The notes beneath the pieces were generated by a model. The model was not told the DNA's origin. It saw nothing but the letters and a program-made list of their open reading frames with translations, and searched no databases. Shown here one piece after another: positions 47,907 through 57,437 of a stretch of 64,000 nucleotides of DNA. The stretch's first letter is position 1; each line of letters begins with the position of its first letter. Both the position numbers and the translations under genes were made by a program. Source of the DNA: Sheuella sp. (lineage in GTDB: Bacteria > Pseudomonadota > Gammaproteobacteria > Burkholderiales > Burkholderiaceae_B); the NCBI GenBank assembly GCA_030650995.1, contig JAUSCY010000072.1, forward strand, positions 29,570-93,569, in the 5' to 3' direction.

Positions 47907-49304
47907 TTGCATGTCTATGCTGCAAGTTGGTTATTTTTTTATCTATACATACCTGTTCGTATCTTGAATGTAATTTTTTTCTTCTTTGGAAAACGTAGCC
48001 TGCGCGCAATGAACTTGGTTGTGCTGCTTGCGTTCGCCCAGTCCAGTTATGCCACAGATGAAGACTTCCAACATTTCACAGCAAAAGTACAAAGCACCTG
48101 GGTCTGGCAAAAACACCCTTCTTTTAATGCCCCCTATTCTGGGCCGAGCAGCTTGTCCGGGGATAACGAAATCGCCCACAGCCTGACTGGGACCGCATTT
48201 TTAGGTGCCCGCCCATGGAAAGGTACAGAAATATTTATTGATCCAGAGGTCGCCCAAGGCACTCCCTTTTCCGGGTTGAGAGGCTTTGGTGGCATGACAA
48301 ATGGCGAAGCTCAAAAGGCGGGCTCAACATCTGCAGTCACCTATTGGGCGCGTGCTTTTATCCGTCAGACCGTGGGTTTTGGCGGAGGCACAATAGAGCA
48401 AGAAGCGAGCTTTAATCAGTTTGCCGGAAATGTCGACAAACGCAGACTGGTTTTTACCGGTGGCGTATACGCTATCACCGATATATTCGATCAGAATAGT
48501 TTTTCACACGATCCGAAAACCCAGTTTTTAAACTGGGCCATGATGGATTACGCAGCCTGGGATACGCCTGCTGATGCGCGCGGCTACACCCGCGGGATTG
48601 CGCTTGAGTATTACCATGATGACTGGGCGTTCAGGGTGGGACGTAATCTGCTGTCCGTCGAATCAAACGGGTTGCAACTGAATGGCGACTGGTCAGGCTC
48701 TTACAGCGACAACCTTGAAATCGAAAAAGCACACGAGATATTCGGTCAGCCTGGGAAATTGCGTGCGTTATTTTTTCGTAATCAGGCAAATTTCGGTAAT
48801 TTCAATGATGCCATCAACTACGCCGCTAAAAACGGTGGCGCACCAGACGTAGCCAACGTTCGAACTCAGCAAAGCAAATATGGTTATGGTCTGAGCCTTG
48901 AGCAAAATATCACTGAAGATTTCGGTGTGTTCGCCAGATATAGCTGGAATAACGGTCAGACCGAAGCCTATTCATTTACAGAGGTCAACAACTCTGCGCT
49001 GATCGGTGTATCAATCAAAGGCAATAAGTGGAATCGTCCGGATGATGTGTTGGGACTAGCCTACGCATCGAACGGCATCTCTAATTCAAATGTTGATTAC
49101 CTGAAAGCCGGTGGCTCAAACTTTTTCTGCGGAGATGGCAATATCAACTATCAGCGCGAAGGTATCCTGGAGATGTATTACAGCTTGAAGATCAATAAAG
49201 TCTTATGGGCGACTGCGGATTTTCAGCGCATCAATAACCCCTGCTATAACGCAGACCGGGGTCCAGTCAATGTCTACTCGGTACGCTTGCATTTCGAGTA
49301 TTAA
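47907..49304 (+). CDS. Outer-membrane porin, OprB-like carbohydrate-selective; start uncertain (possibly 48009)
   Basis: FTAKVQSTWVWQKHPSFNAPYSGPSSLSGDNE...GTEIFIDPEVAQGTPFSGLRGFGGMTNGE...RLHFEY terminal aromatic. Confidence 0.85.
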   Translation: MHVYAASWLFFYLYIPVRILNVIFFFFGKRSLRAMNLVVLLAFAQSSYATDEDFQHFTAKVQSTWVWQKHPSFNAPYSGPSSLSGDNEIAHSLTGTAFLGARPWKGTEIFIDPEVAQGTPFSGLRGFGGMTNGEAQKAGSTSAVTYWARAFIRQTVGFGGGTIEQEASFNQFAGNVDKRRLVFTGGVYAITDIFDQNSFSHDPKTQFLNWAMMDYAAWDTPADARGYTRGIALEYYHDDWAFRVGRNLLSVESNGLQLNGDWSGSYSDNLEIEKAHEIFGQPGKLRALFFRNQANFGNFNDAINYAAKNGGAPDVANVRTQQSKYGYGLSLEQNITEDFGVFARYSWNNGQTEAYSFTEVNNSALIGVSIKGNKWNRPDDVLGLAYASNGISNSNVDYLKAGGSNFFCGDGNINYQREGILEMYYSLKINKVLWATADFQRINNPCYNADRGPVNVYSVRLHFEY

Positions 49305-49360
49305 GCACTGCCACACTGCAAGCCTTAACCATTACTTCAATAAAAATTTCTCAGCCTGAC

Positions 49361-50059
49361 TCACCAGTTAATCGGCAGACCTGCATAGTCAATAAACTGC
49401 GCCCCCTCCGATACACTCAATGCATCCATCGCATCGAGCATCCCGCGTGCAGACGTTTCAGGTAACAGACAATCCTCTTGTCTGACAAAAGGTGCCGTCA
49501 GACCAGACACAACCGTTCCAGGCTGCAATGCAACAAAAATAGACGCAGGTTTTTTACGCAGTGTCTCAATTGCCGCAGTTTGAAGCATCATGTTCAGAGC
49601 TGCTTTGGCCGAGCGGTATCCATACCAGCCACCCTTCTTATTATCAGAAATACTGCCAACTCGTGCGGATAACTTGGCATAAATAGCCCGCTGCTTGCCT
49701 TCAAGCAAAGGAATGAAATGTTTCATCACGAGCGCAGGACCAATTGTATTGACTTGAAAACTGCGCATCAGTCTGTCTGCATCAAGCGCCTGCAAGCTTT
49801 TTTCTGGCCCCTGTCCGTCAATCGTCAGCGCACCTGTCGCATCGATGATTAAGTGAAAGGGTCCGGCAGACGAAACCGAAATCGCAGCACGCGCAATACT
49901 GCTTTCATCTTCCAGATTGAGCGCCGGTTCAGACTGTCGGGAGAGCTCAGAAACACCCGAACACCCCGGGTCAGCATTCAATGCGCTGACACAGGCTGAA
50001 CCAATTGAACCTGTCGAGCCAATCACCAGCGCACGATAGCCTGTAATTAAGGATTTCAT
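49361..50059 (-). CDS. SDR-family oxidoreductase (CsgA-like)
   Basis: ALVIGSTGSIGSACVSAL, WYGYRSAKAALNMMLQTAAIE. Confidence 0.88.
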   Translation of the reverse strand: MKSLITGYRALVIGSTGSIGSACVSALNADPGCSGVSELSRQSEPALNLEDESSIARAAISVSSAGPFHLIIDATGALTIDGQGPEKSLQALDADRLMRSFQVNTIGPALVMKHFIPLLEGKQRAIYAKLSARVGSISDNKKGGWYGYRSAKAALNMMLQTAAIETLRKKPASIFVALQPGTVVSGLTAPFVRQEDCLLPETSARGMLDAMDALSVSEGAQFIDYAGLPINW

Positions 50060-50063
50060 AGCG

Positions 50064-50336
50064 CTACCTTTTCATGCCATGGGATTGTTTATATTGCGTT
50101 GGACAATAGGCACGCATCACCTCTACACTGCGCAGCGATGCATGTTTCGTTGCTCGACCAGTCACTCTTGTGCGCCACAGTCTGAAAGACGATGGCTTTA
50201 AATGCAAACGCATGAATGTAATGACATCAGATTCGCGCAAGCCAAACAGTCTCTCGATCGCTTCAAACGGAGTGCGGTCCTCCCAGGCCATTTCAATGAC
50301 TCTGGAACGATCCACCTCATTTAACTGAATTCGCAT
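50064..50336 (-). CDS. TIGR03643/DUF2805-family protein
   Basis: DRSRVIEMAWEDRTPFEAIERLFGLRESDVITFMRLHLKPSSFRLWRTRVTGRATKH. Confidence 0.85.
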   Translation of the reverse strand: MRIQLNEVDRSRVIEMAWEDRTPFEAIERLFGLRESDVITFMRLHLKPSSFRLWRTRVTGRATKHASLRSVEVMRAYCPTQYKQSHGMKR

Positions 50337-50363
50337 ACTTTTTATCCCAGCAGAATACGAAAA

Positions 50364-51335
50364 ATGACCACACAACATATCGCAGTAATTGGCGCCGGCA
50401 TCTCAGGCTTGAGCTGCGCCACTGCTTTACAACATGCCGGCTACAACGTAGAACTTTTTGACAAAGGGCGAGGTATTGGTGGTCGACTTTCGACCCGGCG
50501 CAATGATCTCTGGCAATGTGACCATGGCGCACAATACTTCACGGCTAGACATCCAGAATTTATTTTACAAACTGAACAATGGATCCAGACTGGTGTCGTT
50601 GCAATATGGGATCCAGTGTTGCAAGTCTATCAGGATGCGCAATGGAGTAAACCTCAAACTAAACTGCATCGTTATGTCGGCACGCCCGGGATGTCAGCGC
50701 CAGCTCGAGCCCTGGCACAAGATTTATCGGTGCAGACCGCGACCACCATTCAGTCTATCGCACATAACGCTGAAGGCTGGAGCCTGACAAGCACCGAGCA
50801 CGGCTTACTACCCAAGCACTACACGAAAATTGTCTTCGCGATTCCTCCGATCCAGGTAGCGGCTATCCTGGGTTCGCACTCCGAAAAAATCTCTGCTGTG
50901 ACAGACAGCATTGTCATGCAGCCTTGCTGGACTGTCATGATGCAGTTCGATTCACCCATCAGCATGCCTTTCGATGCCGCATTCATCAATACGGGCCCGC
51001 TGAGCTGGATCGCTCGCAACAACAGCAAACCCTCAAGAAAAGGTGAGGAATCTTGGGTCATGCACGCTACACCGGCCTGGTCTGAACTCAATCTTGAATG
51101 TTCGGCACAGGATATTGGCCCACGCATGATTGAAGAATTTCGCATACTGGGCGGCCCACAGCCTGCCACATGGTCTGCGCACCGGTGGCGCTACGCAAGC
51201 TCTGATCCCTCCATATCGATTGAATCTGTATGGGATTCAGCAACACAAATCGGTCTCTGTGGAGACTGGCTCAATGGCGGTCGCGTAGAAGGTGCCTGGC
51301 TCAGCGGAAAGACTCTCGCGCAGAAGATGCTCTGA
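50364..51335 (+). CDS. Renalase-like NAD(P)/FAD-dependent oxidoreductase
   Basis: IAVIGAGISGLSCATALQHAGYNVELFDKGRGIGGRLSTRR, CDHGAQYFTAR, GLCGDWLNGGRVEGAWLSG. Confidence 0.92.
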   Translation: MTTQHIAVIGAGISGLSCATALQHAGYNVELFDKGRGIGGRLSTRRNDLWQCDHGAQYFTARHPEFILQTEQWIQTGVVAIWDPVLQVYQDAQWSKPQTKLHRYVGTPGMSAPARALAQDLSVQTATTIQSIAHNAEGWSLTSTEHGLLPKHYTKIVFAIPPIQVAAILGSHSEKISAVTDSIVMQPCWTVMMQFDSPISMPFDAAFINTGPLSWIARNNSKPSRKGEESWVMHATPAWSELNLECSAQDIGPRMIEEFRILGGPQPATWSAHRWRYASSDPSISIESVWDSATQIGLCGDWLNGGRVEGAWLSGKTLAQKML

Positions 51336-51347
51336 ATCCCAGACCTG

Positions 51348-52310
51348 CTATGTCTGGGGGTCTGGACACACATGTATTTCAATCGTGGCGTGCACAATCT
51401 CCTCGTGTATGGAGATTGCCTGACGAATCATTGTGGGGGTCAGGTCACGATCATGGGTCACTACGGTCAGCGCACAGGAATATACTTTTTTCCCGACACG
51501 CCAGACATGCAAATCGGTGACCTTGGTATCGCCTGAGGCAGATGCGGTCTCGACTGCCTCACGAATTTCCTCGACCACAGGGTGATCCATTTCGCGGTCC
51601 AGCAGGACTTTCCCTGTTTCTTTAATCAGGCCTTGAGCCCAGACTGCAACAAGCACCCCACCCAGGACGCCCATTAACGGGTCCAGCCAGGACCAACCCC
51701 AGACCCAGCCACCAATCAGCGCGACAATCGCCAGAACCGAAGTGGCCGCATCAGCAATCACGTGGATATAGGCAGACTTGAGATTGAGGTCCTGATGGTG
51801 TCCATGTCCATGCTCATGCCCATGCCCGTGATCATGTCCTTGCCCGTGATCATGGTGTACGCGCCCCAGGATCATGGCACAAACAACATTCACGCCGAGG
51901 CCCAGTATCGCAACAATAATCGCTTCTTTGTAATGAATCGGCTGTGGGTCAAACATGCGCTCGACCGAACCAAAGATCATCATTGCTGCAACCCCGAGCA
52001 GAAACACTGCGCTTGCAAAACCACCCAGGATTTCAATTTTCCAGGTGCCGAATGCAAACCTCGGGTCGCGCGCATATCGACGCGCGGCGGAATAGGCAAA
52101 GGCACTGAGTCCGATTGCGACAGCATGAGAGCTCATATGCCAGCCATCTGCCAGCAAGGCCATAGAGTTGTACCACCAGCCAGTCGAGATTTCGACCAGC
52201 ATCATCGCAAAGGTGATCCACATCACGACGCGGGTACTTTTCTCAGCCGCCTGACTGCTTGAATCAAATACATGATCATGCAACCAGTCGGACAAATCAT
52301 CGGAATGCAT
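51348..52310 (-). CDS. dmeF: CDF-family Co/Ni efflux transporter DmeF-like
   Basis: SDDLSDWLHDHVFDSSSQAAEKSTRVVMWITFAMMLVEISTGWWYNSMALLADGWHMSSHA; His-rich loop HHDHGQGHDHGHGHEHGHGHHQD. Confidence 0.9.
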   Translation of the reverse strand: MHSDDLSDWLHDHVFDSSSQAAEKSTRVVMWITFAMMLVEISTGWWYNSMALLADGWHMSSHAVAIGLSAFAYSAARRYARDPRFAFGTWKIEILGGFASAVFLLGVAAMMIFGSVERMFDPQPIHYKEAIIVAILGLGVNVVCAMILGRVHHDHGQGHDHGHGHEHGHGHHQDLNLKSAYIHVIADAATSVLAIVALIGGWVWGWSWLDPLMGVLGGVLVAVWAQGLIKETGKVLLDREMDHPVVEEIREAVETASASGDTKVTDLHVWRVGKKVYSCALTVVTHDRDLTPTMIRQAISIHEEIVHATIEIHVCPDPQT

Positions 52311-52314
52311 GGTG

Positions 52315-52824
52315 CTAGTCCCGGTTACCCAGAAAATCACTTTTCCCGATCTCAACACCGCCGTGTCGCAGCAGATTGTAGGCAGTCGTCAAATGGAAAT
52401 AAAAATTCGGCGTGATCCAGGTAATGAGATATTGTTCTGCTGTAAATTCAAATTTCCACTCACCAATATTGAATTTAATTTCTTTTTCTTCCTGCCCATC
52501 CATCTGCGCAGGCTTGATCTGCTCGAGAAAATGAATCGTTTTTTCAATACGGGTAGCAAGCTCAGCGAAAGTCGTTTCGTTATCTTCCATTTTCAACAAC
52601 TCAGCACCTGAAATACGTGCGCAACCATGGCGCACCTGATCTGTCAGGATTTGGATTTGTTTGGTCAGGTGAAACATATCAGGAAACAGTCTGGCCTCGA
52701 GCAACGCGCTAGGGACGATTTTTTTGGTCGTTACATGAGCATCAGCCTTTTTGAGGATATTGAGTAAATTATTCAACATCTTGCTGAACTGGGGAATTGA
52801 GGCTTTATACATAGAAATAGACAT
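52315..52824 (-). CDS. DUF1993-family protein
   Basis: MSISMYKASIPQFSKMLNNLLNILKKADAH...PDMFHLTKQIQILTDQVRHGCARISG. Confidence 0.85.
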   Translation of the reverse strand: MSISMYKASIPQFSKMLNNLLNILKKADAHVTTKKIVPSALLEARLFPDMFHLTKQIQILTDQVRHGCARISGAELLKMEDNETTFAELATRIEKTIHFLEQIKPAQMDGQEEKEIKFNIGEWKFEFTAEQYLITWITPNFYFHLTTAYNLLRHGGVEIGKSDFLGNRD

Positions 52825-52899
52825 GACAGCTCCTTGAACGAAAGTCATCTAATATTACGACAACAAAGATGACAACAAACTCACACACATCACTCAGGC

Positions 52900-54171
52900 A
52901 TGGGGACAATGCATCCTACTGAGCATACCAACAGCTCCGCCCAGCCCTTTTATCTGGTCTATCCGATTCTGACTGCGCTTGGACTTTCCATGGGTCCCGC
53001 ACTGTCTATTGGTATGGGACGATTTTCCTACGCACTGTTTTTGCCAATGATGCGTGAGGATTTGCACTGGAGCTATTTTCTTGCTGGCGCCATGAATACG
53101 GGCAATGCGATTGGTTACCTGATCGGCGCACTCAGCATGGCATGGCTGATCAGACGATTTTCGGCCGCGCAGGTCTTTGTAGCGGGTGGGCTGATCGGCA
53201 ACCTCTTCATGGCTTTCTCGGGTTTCTTTACAGATCCCGTGGCATTTTTTATATGCCGGTTACTGACCGGGGTCGCAAACACCTACGTTTTTGCAGGCGG
53301 CAGCGTGCTGGCCGCTCAACTAACCAATATGCACCCTAATCGAGCAGGATGGCTGATGGGTATTTATTACGGCGGAGGGGGGCTTGGGATCATCATTCCA
53401 AGCTTTCTGGTACCTGAAATGGTGCTGACGGGACAAGACTTGGGCTGGTTACACCCCTGGCAACTTGCCTGGTATGCGATTGCAGCGGCGAGTTGTGCGT
53501 GCTTACTGCTGATGTGGTTTCCTGCACATAATATTCCCGCCGTCACACCCAGAAAGACTCATGCGGATAAAACGTCGGTGCGCCGCTATGCACGCATGGT
53601 GAGTGCGTATGTGATGTTTGGCATGGGTTATATCGGTTACATGACTTTTGTCATTGCGCTGCTGATGCAACTTGGTATGACAGGAATGCGGCTGAATATC
53701 TTTTATGCGTTGCTCGGCCTGGCCGTCATTGCATCTTCACGCATCTGGGCAGGCGCCCTGGATCGTTACAAAGGAGGCGAGACACTAGGGATTATTAATA
53801 TGCTAATGGGGCTGGCCTGTCTGATTCCTGCACTCATTGCCATGTTCAGCCGGCAACCGGACAACGAGCTTGGATGGCTGTCTGTTTCGGCTATTTATAT
53901 GTCCGGGATAATTTTCGGATCAGGTTTACTGACGGCTGTCGCGACGACCACCGTATTTGTCAGGCATAACCTGCCACAGTCACAATGGGTCGCTGGGATT
54001 GCGGTTTTCACAAGTCTGTTTGCCGTCGGTCAGGTGGTCGGTCCCACTCTGATTGGCTGGGTCTCGGATGGTCGTGGCGGTCTGGCCAGAGGTTTTGTCA
54101 TTTCGGCCGGCATATTATTGCTTGGGTCCATACTGGCCTGGCTGCAAAAACCCCTGACTCCCGACACCTGA
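52900..54171 (+). CDS. YbfB/YjiJ-family MFS transporter
   Basis: ALGLSMGPALSIGMGRFSYALFLPMMREDLHWSYFLAGAMNTGNAIGYLIGAL. Confidence 0.88.
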   Translation: MGTMHPTEHTNSSAQPFYLVYPILTALGLSMGPALSIGMGRFSYALFLPMMREDLHWSYFLAGAMNTGNAIGYLIGALSMAWLIRRFSAAQVFVAGGLIGNLFMAFSGFFTDPVAFFICRLLTGVANTYVFAGGSVLAAQLTNMHPNRAGWLMGIYYGGGGLGIIIPSFLVPEMVLTGQDLGWLHPWQLAWYAIAAASCACLLLMWFPAHNIPAVTPRKTHADKTSVRRYARMVSAYVMFGMGYIGYMTFVIALLMQLGMTGMRLNIFYALLGLAVIASSRIWAGALDRYKGGETLGIINMLMGLACLIPALIAMFSRQPDNELGWLSVSAIYMSGIIFGSGLLTAVATTTVFVRHNLPQSQWVAGIAVFTSLFAVGQVVGPTLIGWVSDGRGGLARGFVISAGILLLGSILAWLQKPLTPDT

Positions 54172-54195
54172 TTCTACATAATCCTGCACCCCGAC

Positions 54196-55458
54196 TCAGT
54201 CTGCCGTCTGGATGGGTGCGCCCACCACAACAGGTAATGCAGGTTTGCGTGCCATCCAGAACACCACCGATCCGGTTGCTGCGATCATCGCCAGCACCGT
54301 GAATCCTAATTTATAGTTTCCAGTGGCATCGCCCATTACGCCTGCCAGCAATGGGCCTGAAACTTGTCCCACTGCCGTGAGCATCGCAGACAGGCCCAGA
54401 ATCATTCCAATAGATTTACGACCAAAGTAATCGGCGCGTATCGCCTGCATGAACGGTCCGCGTATGCCCCACGCCAGACCATGTGCGACGGCGAAGATCA
54501 CCAGCATTGCCGTGCCCGTCGCGTAAGTCAGCATGAGCAAACCGCCAGCGTGCATCAGCATACAAATCGCAGCGACCCGGCGTTTTTCAAACTTATCACC
54601 GAGGTAGCCACCCAGCAGCACGCCTGTCACCTGAAAAAAAGTCATCAGGGTAATAAACACTGAGGCATGTCCAATGGTGTAGTCAAGCGATATCCGCATG
54701 TGATTGATCGCATGCGTGTTGACTGCCGTCACAACGATCAGTGCCAGACCATGGCCGATCGAGAGCAGCCAGAAAGAACGTGTGCGTAACGCCTGCTTTG
54801 CAGTGAATTCCGGCTCTGGGCGATAGTTTTTCAAATCAATCGCGGACGAAGTTTTAGGATCTGGTTTGATCCCATCGATATACATCCCAAAATCTTCTGG
54901 CCGACGTCGAAAGACACAGGCAAGAGGAAAACCAACGATCATTGCGACCACACCACAGGTAAACGCCGTCTCACGCCAGCCAAAATACTGGATCGACCAC
55001 GCCACGATCGGCACAAACATCCCGCCCAGAGCCAGTCCCAGACCGACCATGGATAAAGCACGCGCCCGTTTTTTCTCAAACCACTGAATCACAGCCACAT
55101 TAAGCGGAAAGTAGCCTGCCATCGAGGCTCCGATCGCGATCACCACGACTGCGCCATAAAACTGACCCAGCGTATCAATCTGGCTGAGTAGAATAAACCC
55201 GATACCGAAAGCGATGACACCGATTTTGATGACGCCCTGGGCACCGAACTTATCGAGAAACCAACCCAGCAGCGGACCAATGATCGCCGCCTCCATTGAT
55301 TGCATCGCCGAAGCGCCAGAAACAGACGTCTTGGACCAGCCCTTTTGCTCAATCAGGACTGCAATGTAGGCGCCAAAAGCCTGATGCAACATCATGGATT
55401 GGATAAACTGCAAGCTGGCAGCAGCCATTACCATGCGCCAGCCGTAAAAAATTTTCAT
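54196..55458 (-). CDS. MFS transporter (monocarboxylate/OFA-like)
   Basis: FYGWRMVMAAASLQFIQSMMLHQAFGAYIAVLIEQKGWSKTSVSGA; 12-TM pattern. Confidence 0.88.
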   Translation of the reverse strand: MKIFYGWRMVMAAASLQFIQSMMLHQAFGAYIAVLIEQKGWSKTSVSGASAMQSMEAAIIGPLLGWFLDKFGAQGVIKIGVIAFGIGFILLSQIDTLGQFYGAVVVIAIGASMAGYFPLNVAVIQWFEKKRARALSMVGLGLALGGMFVPIVAWSIQYFGWRETAFTCGVVAMIVGFPLACVFRRRPEDFGMYIDGIKPDPKTSSAIDLKNYRPEPEFTAKQALRTRSFWLLSIGHGLALIVVTAVNTHAINHMRISLDYTIGHASVFITLMTFFQVTGVLLGGYLGDKFEKRRVAAICMLMHAGGLLMLTYATGTAMLVIFAVAHGLAWGIRGPFMQAIRADYFGRKSIGMILGLSAMLTAVGQVSGPLLAGVMGDATGNYKLGFTVLAMIAATGSVVFWMARKPALPVVVGAPIQTAD

Positions 55459-55572
55459 TGATACACGAGTTTTGTGATTAAGATGAACAGCAAATTGACA
55501 TATAAATTATTACATGTGAACAAGGCTGATTCTGGCGTTGTTTTCCACATACTGAAACTAGGAATCTGTTAA

Positions 55573-56406
55573 ATGAATGCCCCTGCCAGTCAAGAACTGA
55601 AACAACTGCTCGATGCACGCTATGGCCAAGGCCCCCAGACACTGGATGCAATGAATGAAACCATCGCTACGCTGATGCAGCACCGCTCGGTGCGAGCCTT
55701 TACGGATCAGCCATTAGCGCCCAACACCCTTGAACTGCTGATCGCTGCAGCACAGTCAGCCTCTACCTCCTCCAATCTGCAGACCTGGAGCGTTGTGGCT
55801 ATTCAGGATCCCGCGCGCAAACAGCGTTTATCCGATCTGGCCGGCAAACAGGCCTTCATCAACACAGCCCCTCTTTTTCTGGTCTGGATTGCCGACCTCG
55901 CGCGTATGCAGGTGATGGGCGACAAACGCGAAAAACCCTATGGGAGCCTGGATTATCTGGAAATGATGCTGGTCGCCACGATTGACTCGGCGCTGGCAGC
56001 CCAGAATGCCGCCATCGCCGCAGAGTCTCTAGGGCTAGGTACGGTCTATATCGGTGCGATTCGCAATAACCTCGAGGGCGTGGCGAAAGAACTCGGTCTG
56101 CCACCACGTGCCTTTGCGACCTTTGGTATGTGTGTCGGTCACCCGGATCAGACTCAGCTAAGCGCCATCAAACCCCGGTTACCCCAGGCCTCTGTGCTGC
56201 ATAAAGAACAGTACAACCTTGGGATACACGAACAAGTTGTGCCCGGCTATAACGAGACGATGGATGCGTTTTATGAAGCTCAAAAAATGAAACCACTTGG
56301 CGCCTGGGATCTGCACTCATTGAATCGTGTGCGCGGTCCCGAGGCGATGGCGGGTCGCGACACCATGGTGAGCGCCTTGAACAAACTCGGTTTTGCGCTG
56401 AAGTAA
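55573..56406 (+). CDS. NADPH-dependent nitroreductase/flavin reductase (NfsA-like)
   Basis: HRSVRAFTDQPLAPNTLELLIAAAQSASTSSNLQTWSVVAIQDP; ESLGLGTVYIGAIRNN. Confidence 0.9.
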   Translation: MNAPASQELKQLLDARYGQGPQTLDAMNETIATLMQHRSVRAFTDQPLAPNTLELLIAAAQSASTSSNLQTWSVVAIQDPARKQRLSDLAGKQAFINTAPLFLVWIADLARMQVMGDKREKPYGSLDYLEMMLVATIDSALAAQNAAIAAESLGLGTVYIGAIRNNLEGVAKELGLPPRAFATFGMCVGHPDQTQLSAIKPRLPQASVLHKEQYNLGIHEQVVPGYNETMDAFYEAQKMKPLGAWDLHSLNRVRGPEAMAGRDTMVSALNKLGFALK

Positions 56407-56425
56407 TTCGATCTCGCGATCAAAT

Positions 56426-57294
56426 TCAGTCAGACTTGATATTCAACGTTTTGACCAGCTGGCGATACTTGGCAATTTCTGCAGTAATGAAGGCAGAAAA
56501 TTCTGCTGGTGTCGCCGCCCCCTCTGTTTGCACTCCCTGCAAATCCAGTGTCTTTTTGGTGTTTGGATCCATCATCGCAGCTTTGACGGCCTTGTCTATT
56601 CTGGCGACCAGCTGCGGTGACATTCCCTTAGGCCCCATCACCGAATACCAGTTCGTCACATCAAAGCCCGTAATGCCGACTTCAGCAAAGGTCGGAATAT
56701 TTGGTAATTGAGGTAGACGTTTGGGTGTGGATATCGCGAGAGCCTTGAGCTTGCCTGTTCTGATCTGCTCGAGCACAGGAGGCAAGGTATCGAAGTTCAT
56801 CGTGATCTGACCTGCCAGCAAATCAACAATGGCCTGTCCACTGCCTTTATAAGGCACGTGATTCAATGTCACGCCCGCTTTCTGTGCAAACAATGCCCCT
56901 TGCCAGGTGCTGTGTGCTCCCGATCCCGGATGACCCATAGGTCAACTCGCCTGGCTTGGACTTAGCCAAGGCGATCAGCTCGGCCACTGAGTTAACAGGC
57001 ACCGAAGTATTGACGACCAGCACGTTGGGGACATAGCCTAGATATGTAATGGGCGTGAAATCTGTAGCCGGGTTGTAGGGGACATTTTTCAAGACAAAAG
57101 GCGAAATCGCGTTCGAATTGGAATGCCCCATCAGCAAGTTGTAGCCATCAGGTGCCTCCGCCCGGCGCGAAACCAACAACCAGATGAACCGCTTTATTCG
57201 GCCATTCCTGCTGAGCGTAACCGGATCCTGCCCACAAACTGAGCATACATAGCGCACTGGTGCGCAGGCTCTTCATGAGAGTGCAATTGGACAT
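56426..57294 (-). pseudogene. Disrupted Bug/TctC-type receptor gene (internal deletion plus frameshift)
   Basis: Three frames carry consecutive Bug pieces: MSNCTLMKSLRTS...HLVVGFAPGGGT / APDGYNLLMGHSNSN...[12 protein letters not shown] / [21 protein letters not shown]... Confidence 0.88.
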
Positions 57295-57437
57295 ATAGTC
57301 TCCTCGCGCGATTTTTATTGTGAATAAATTCTTTTTTGTCAGATTCATTCTAACCACAGGTCGTGCGCAATTGGTGCAATGCGAACGCTTGATGTATCAT
57401 TTTTGTATAAATAAAACTTCAACTCGACGAGACAACT

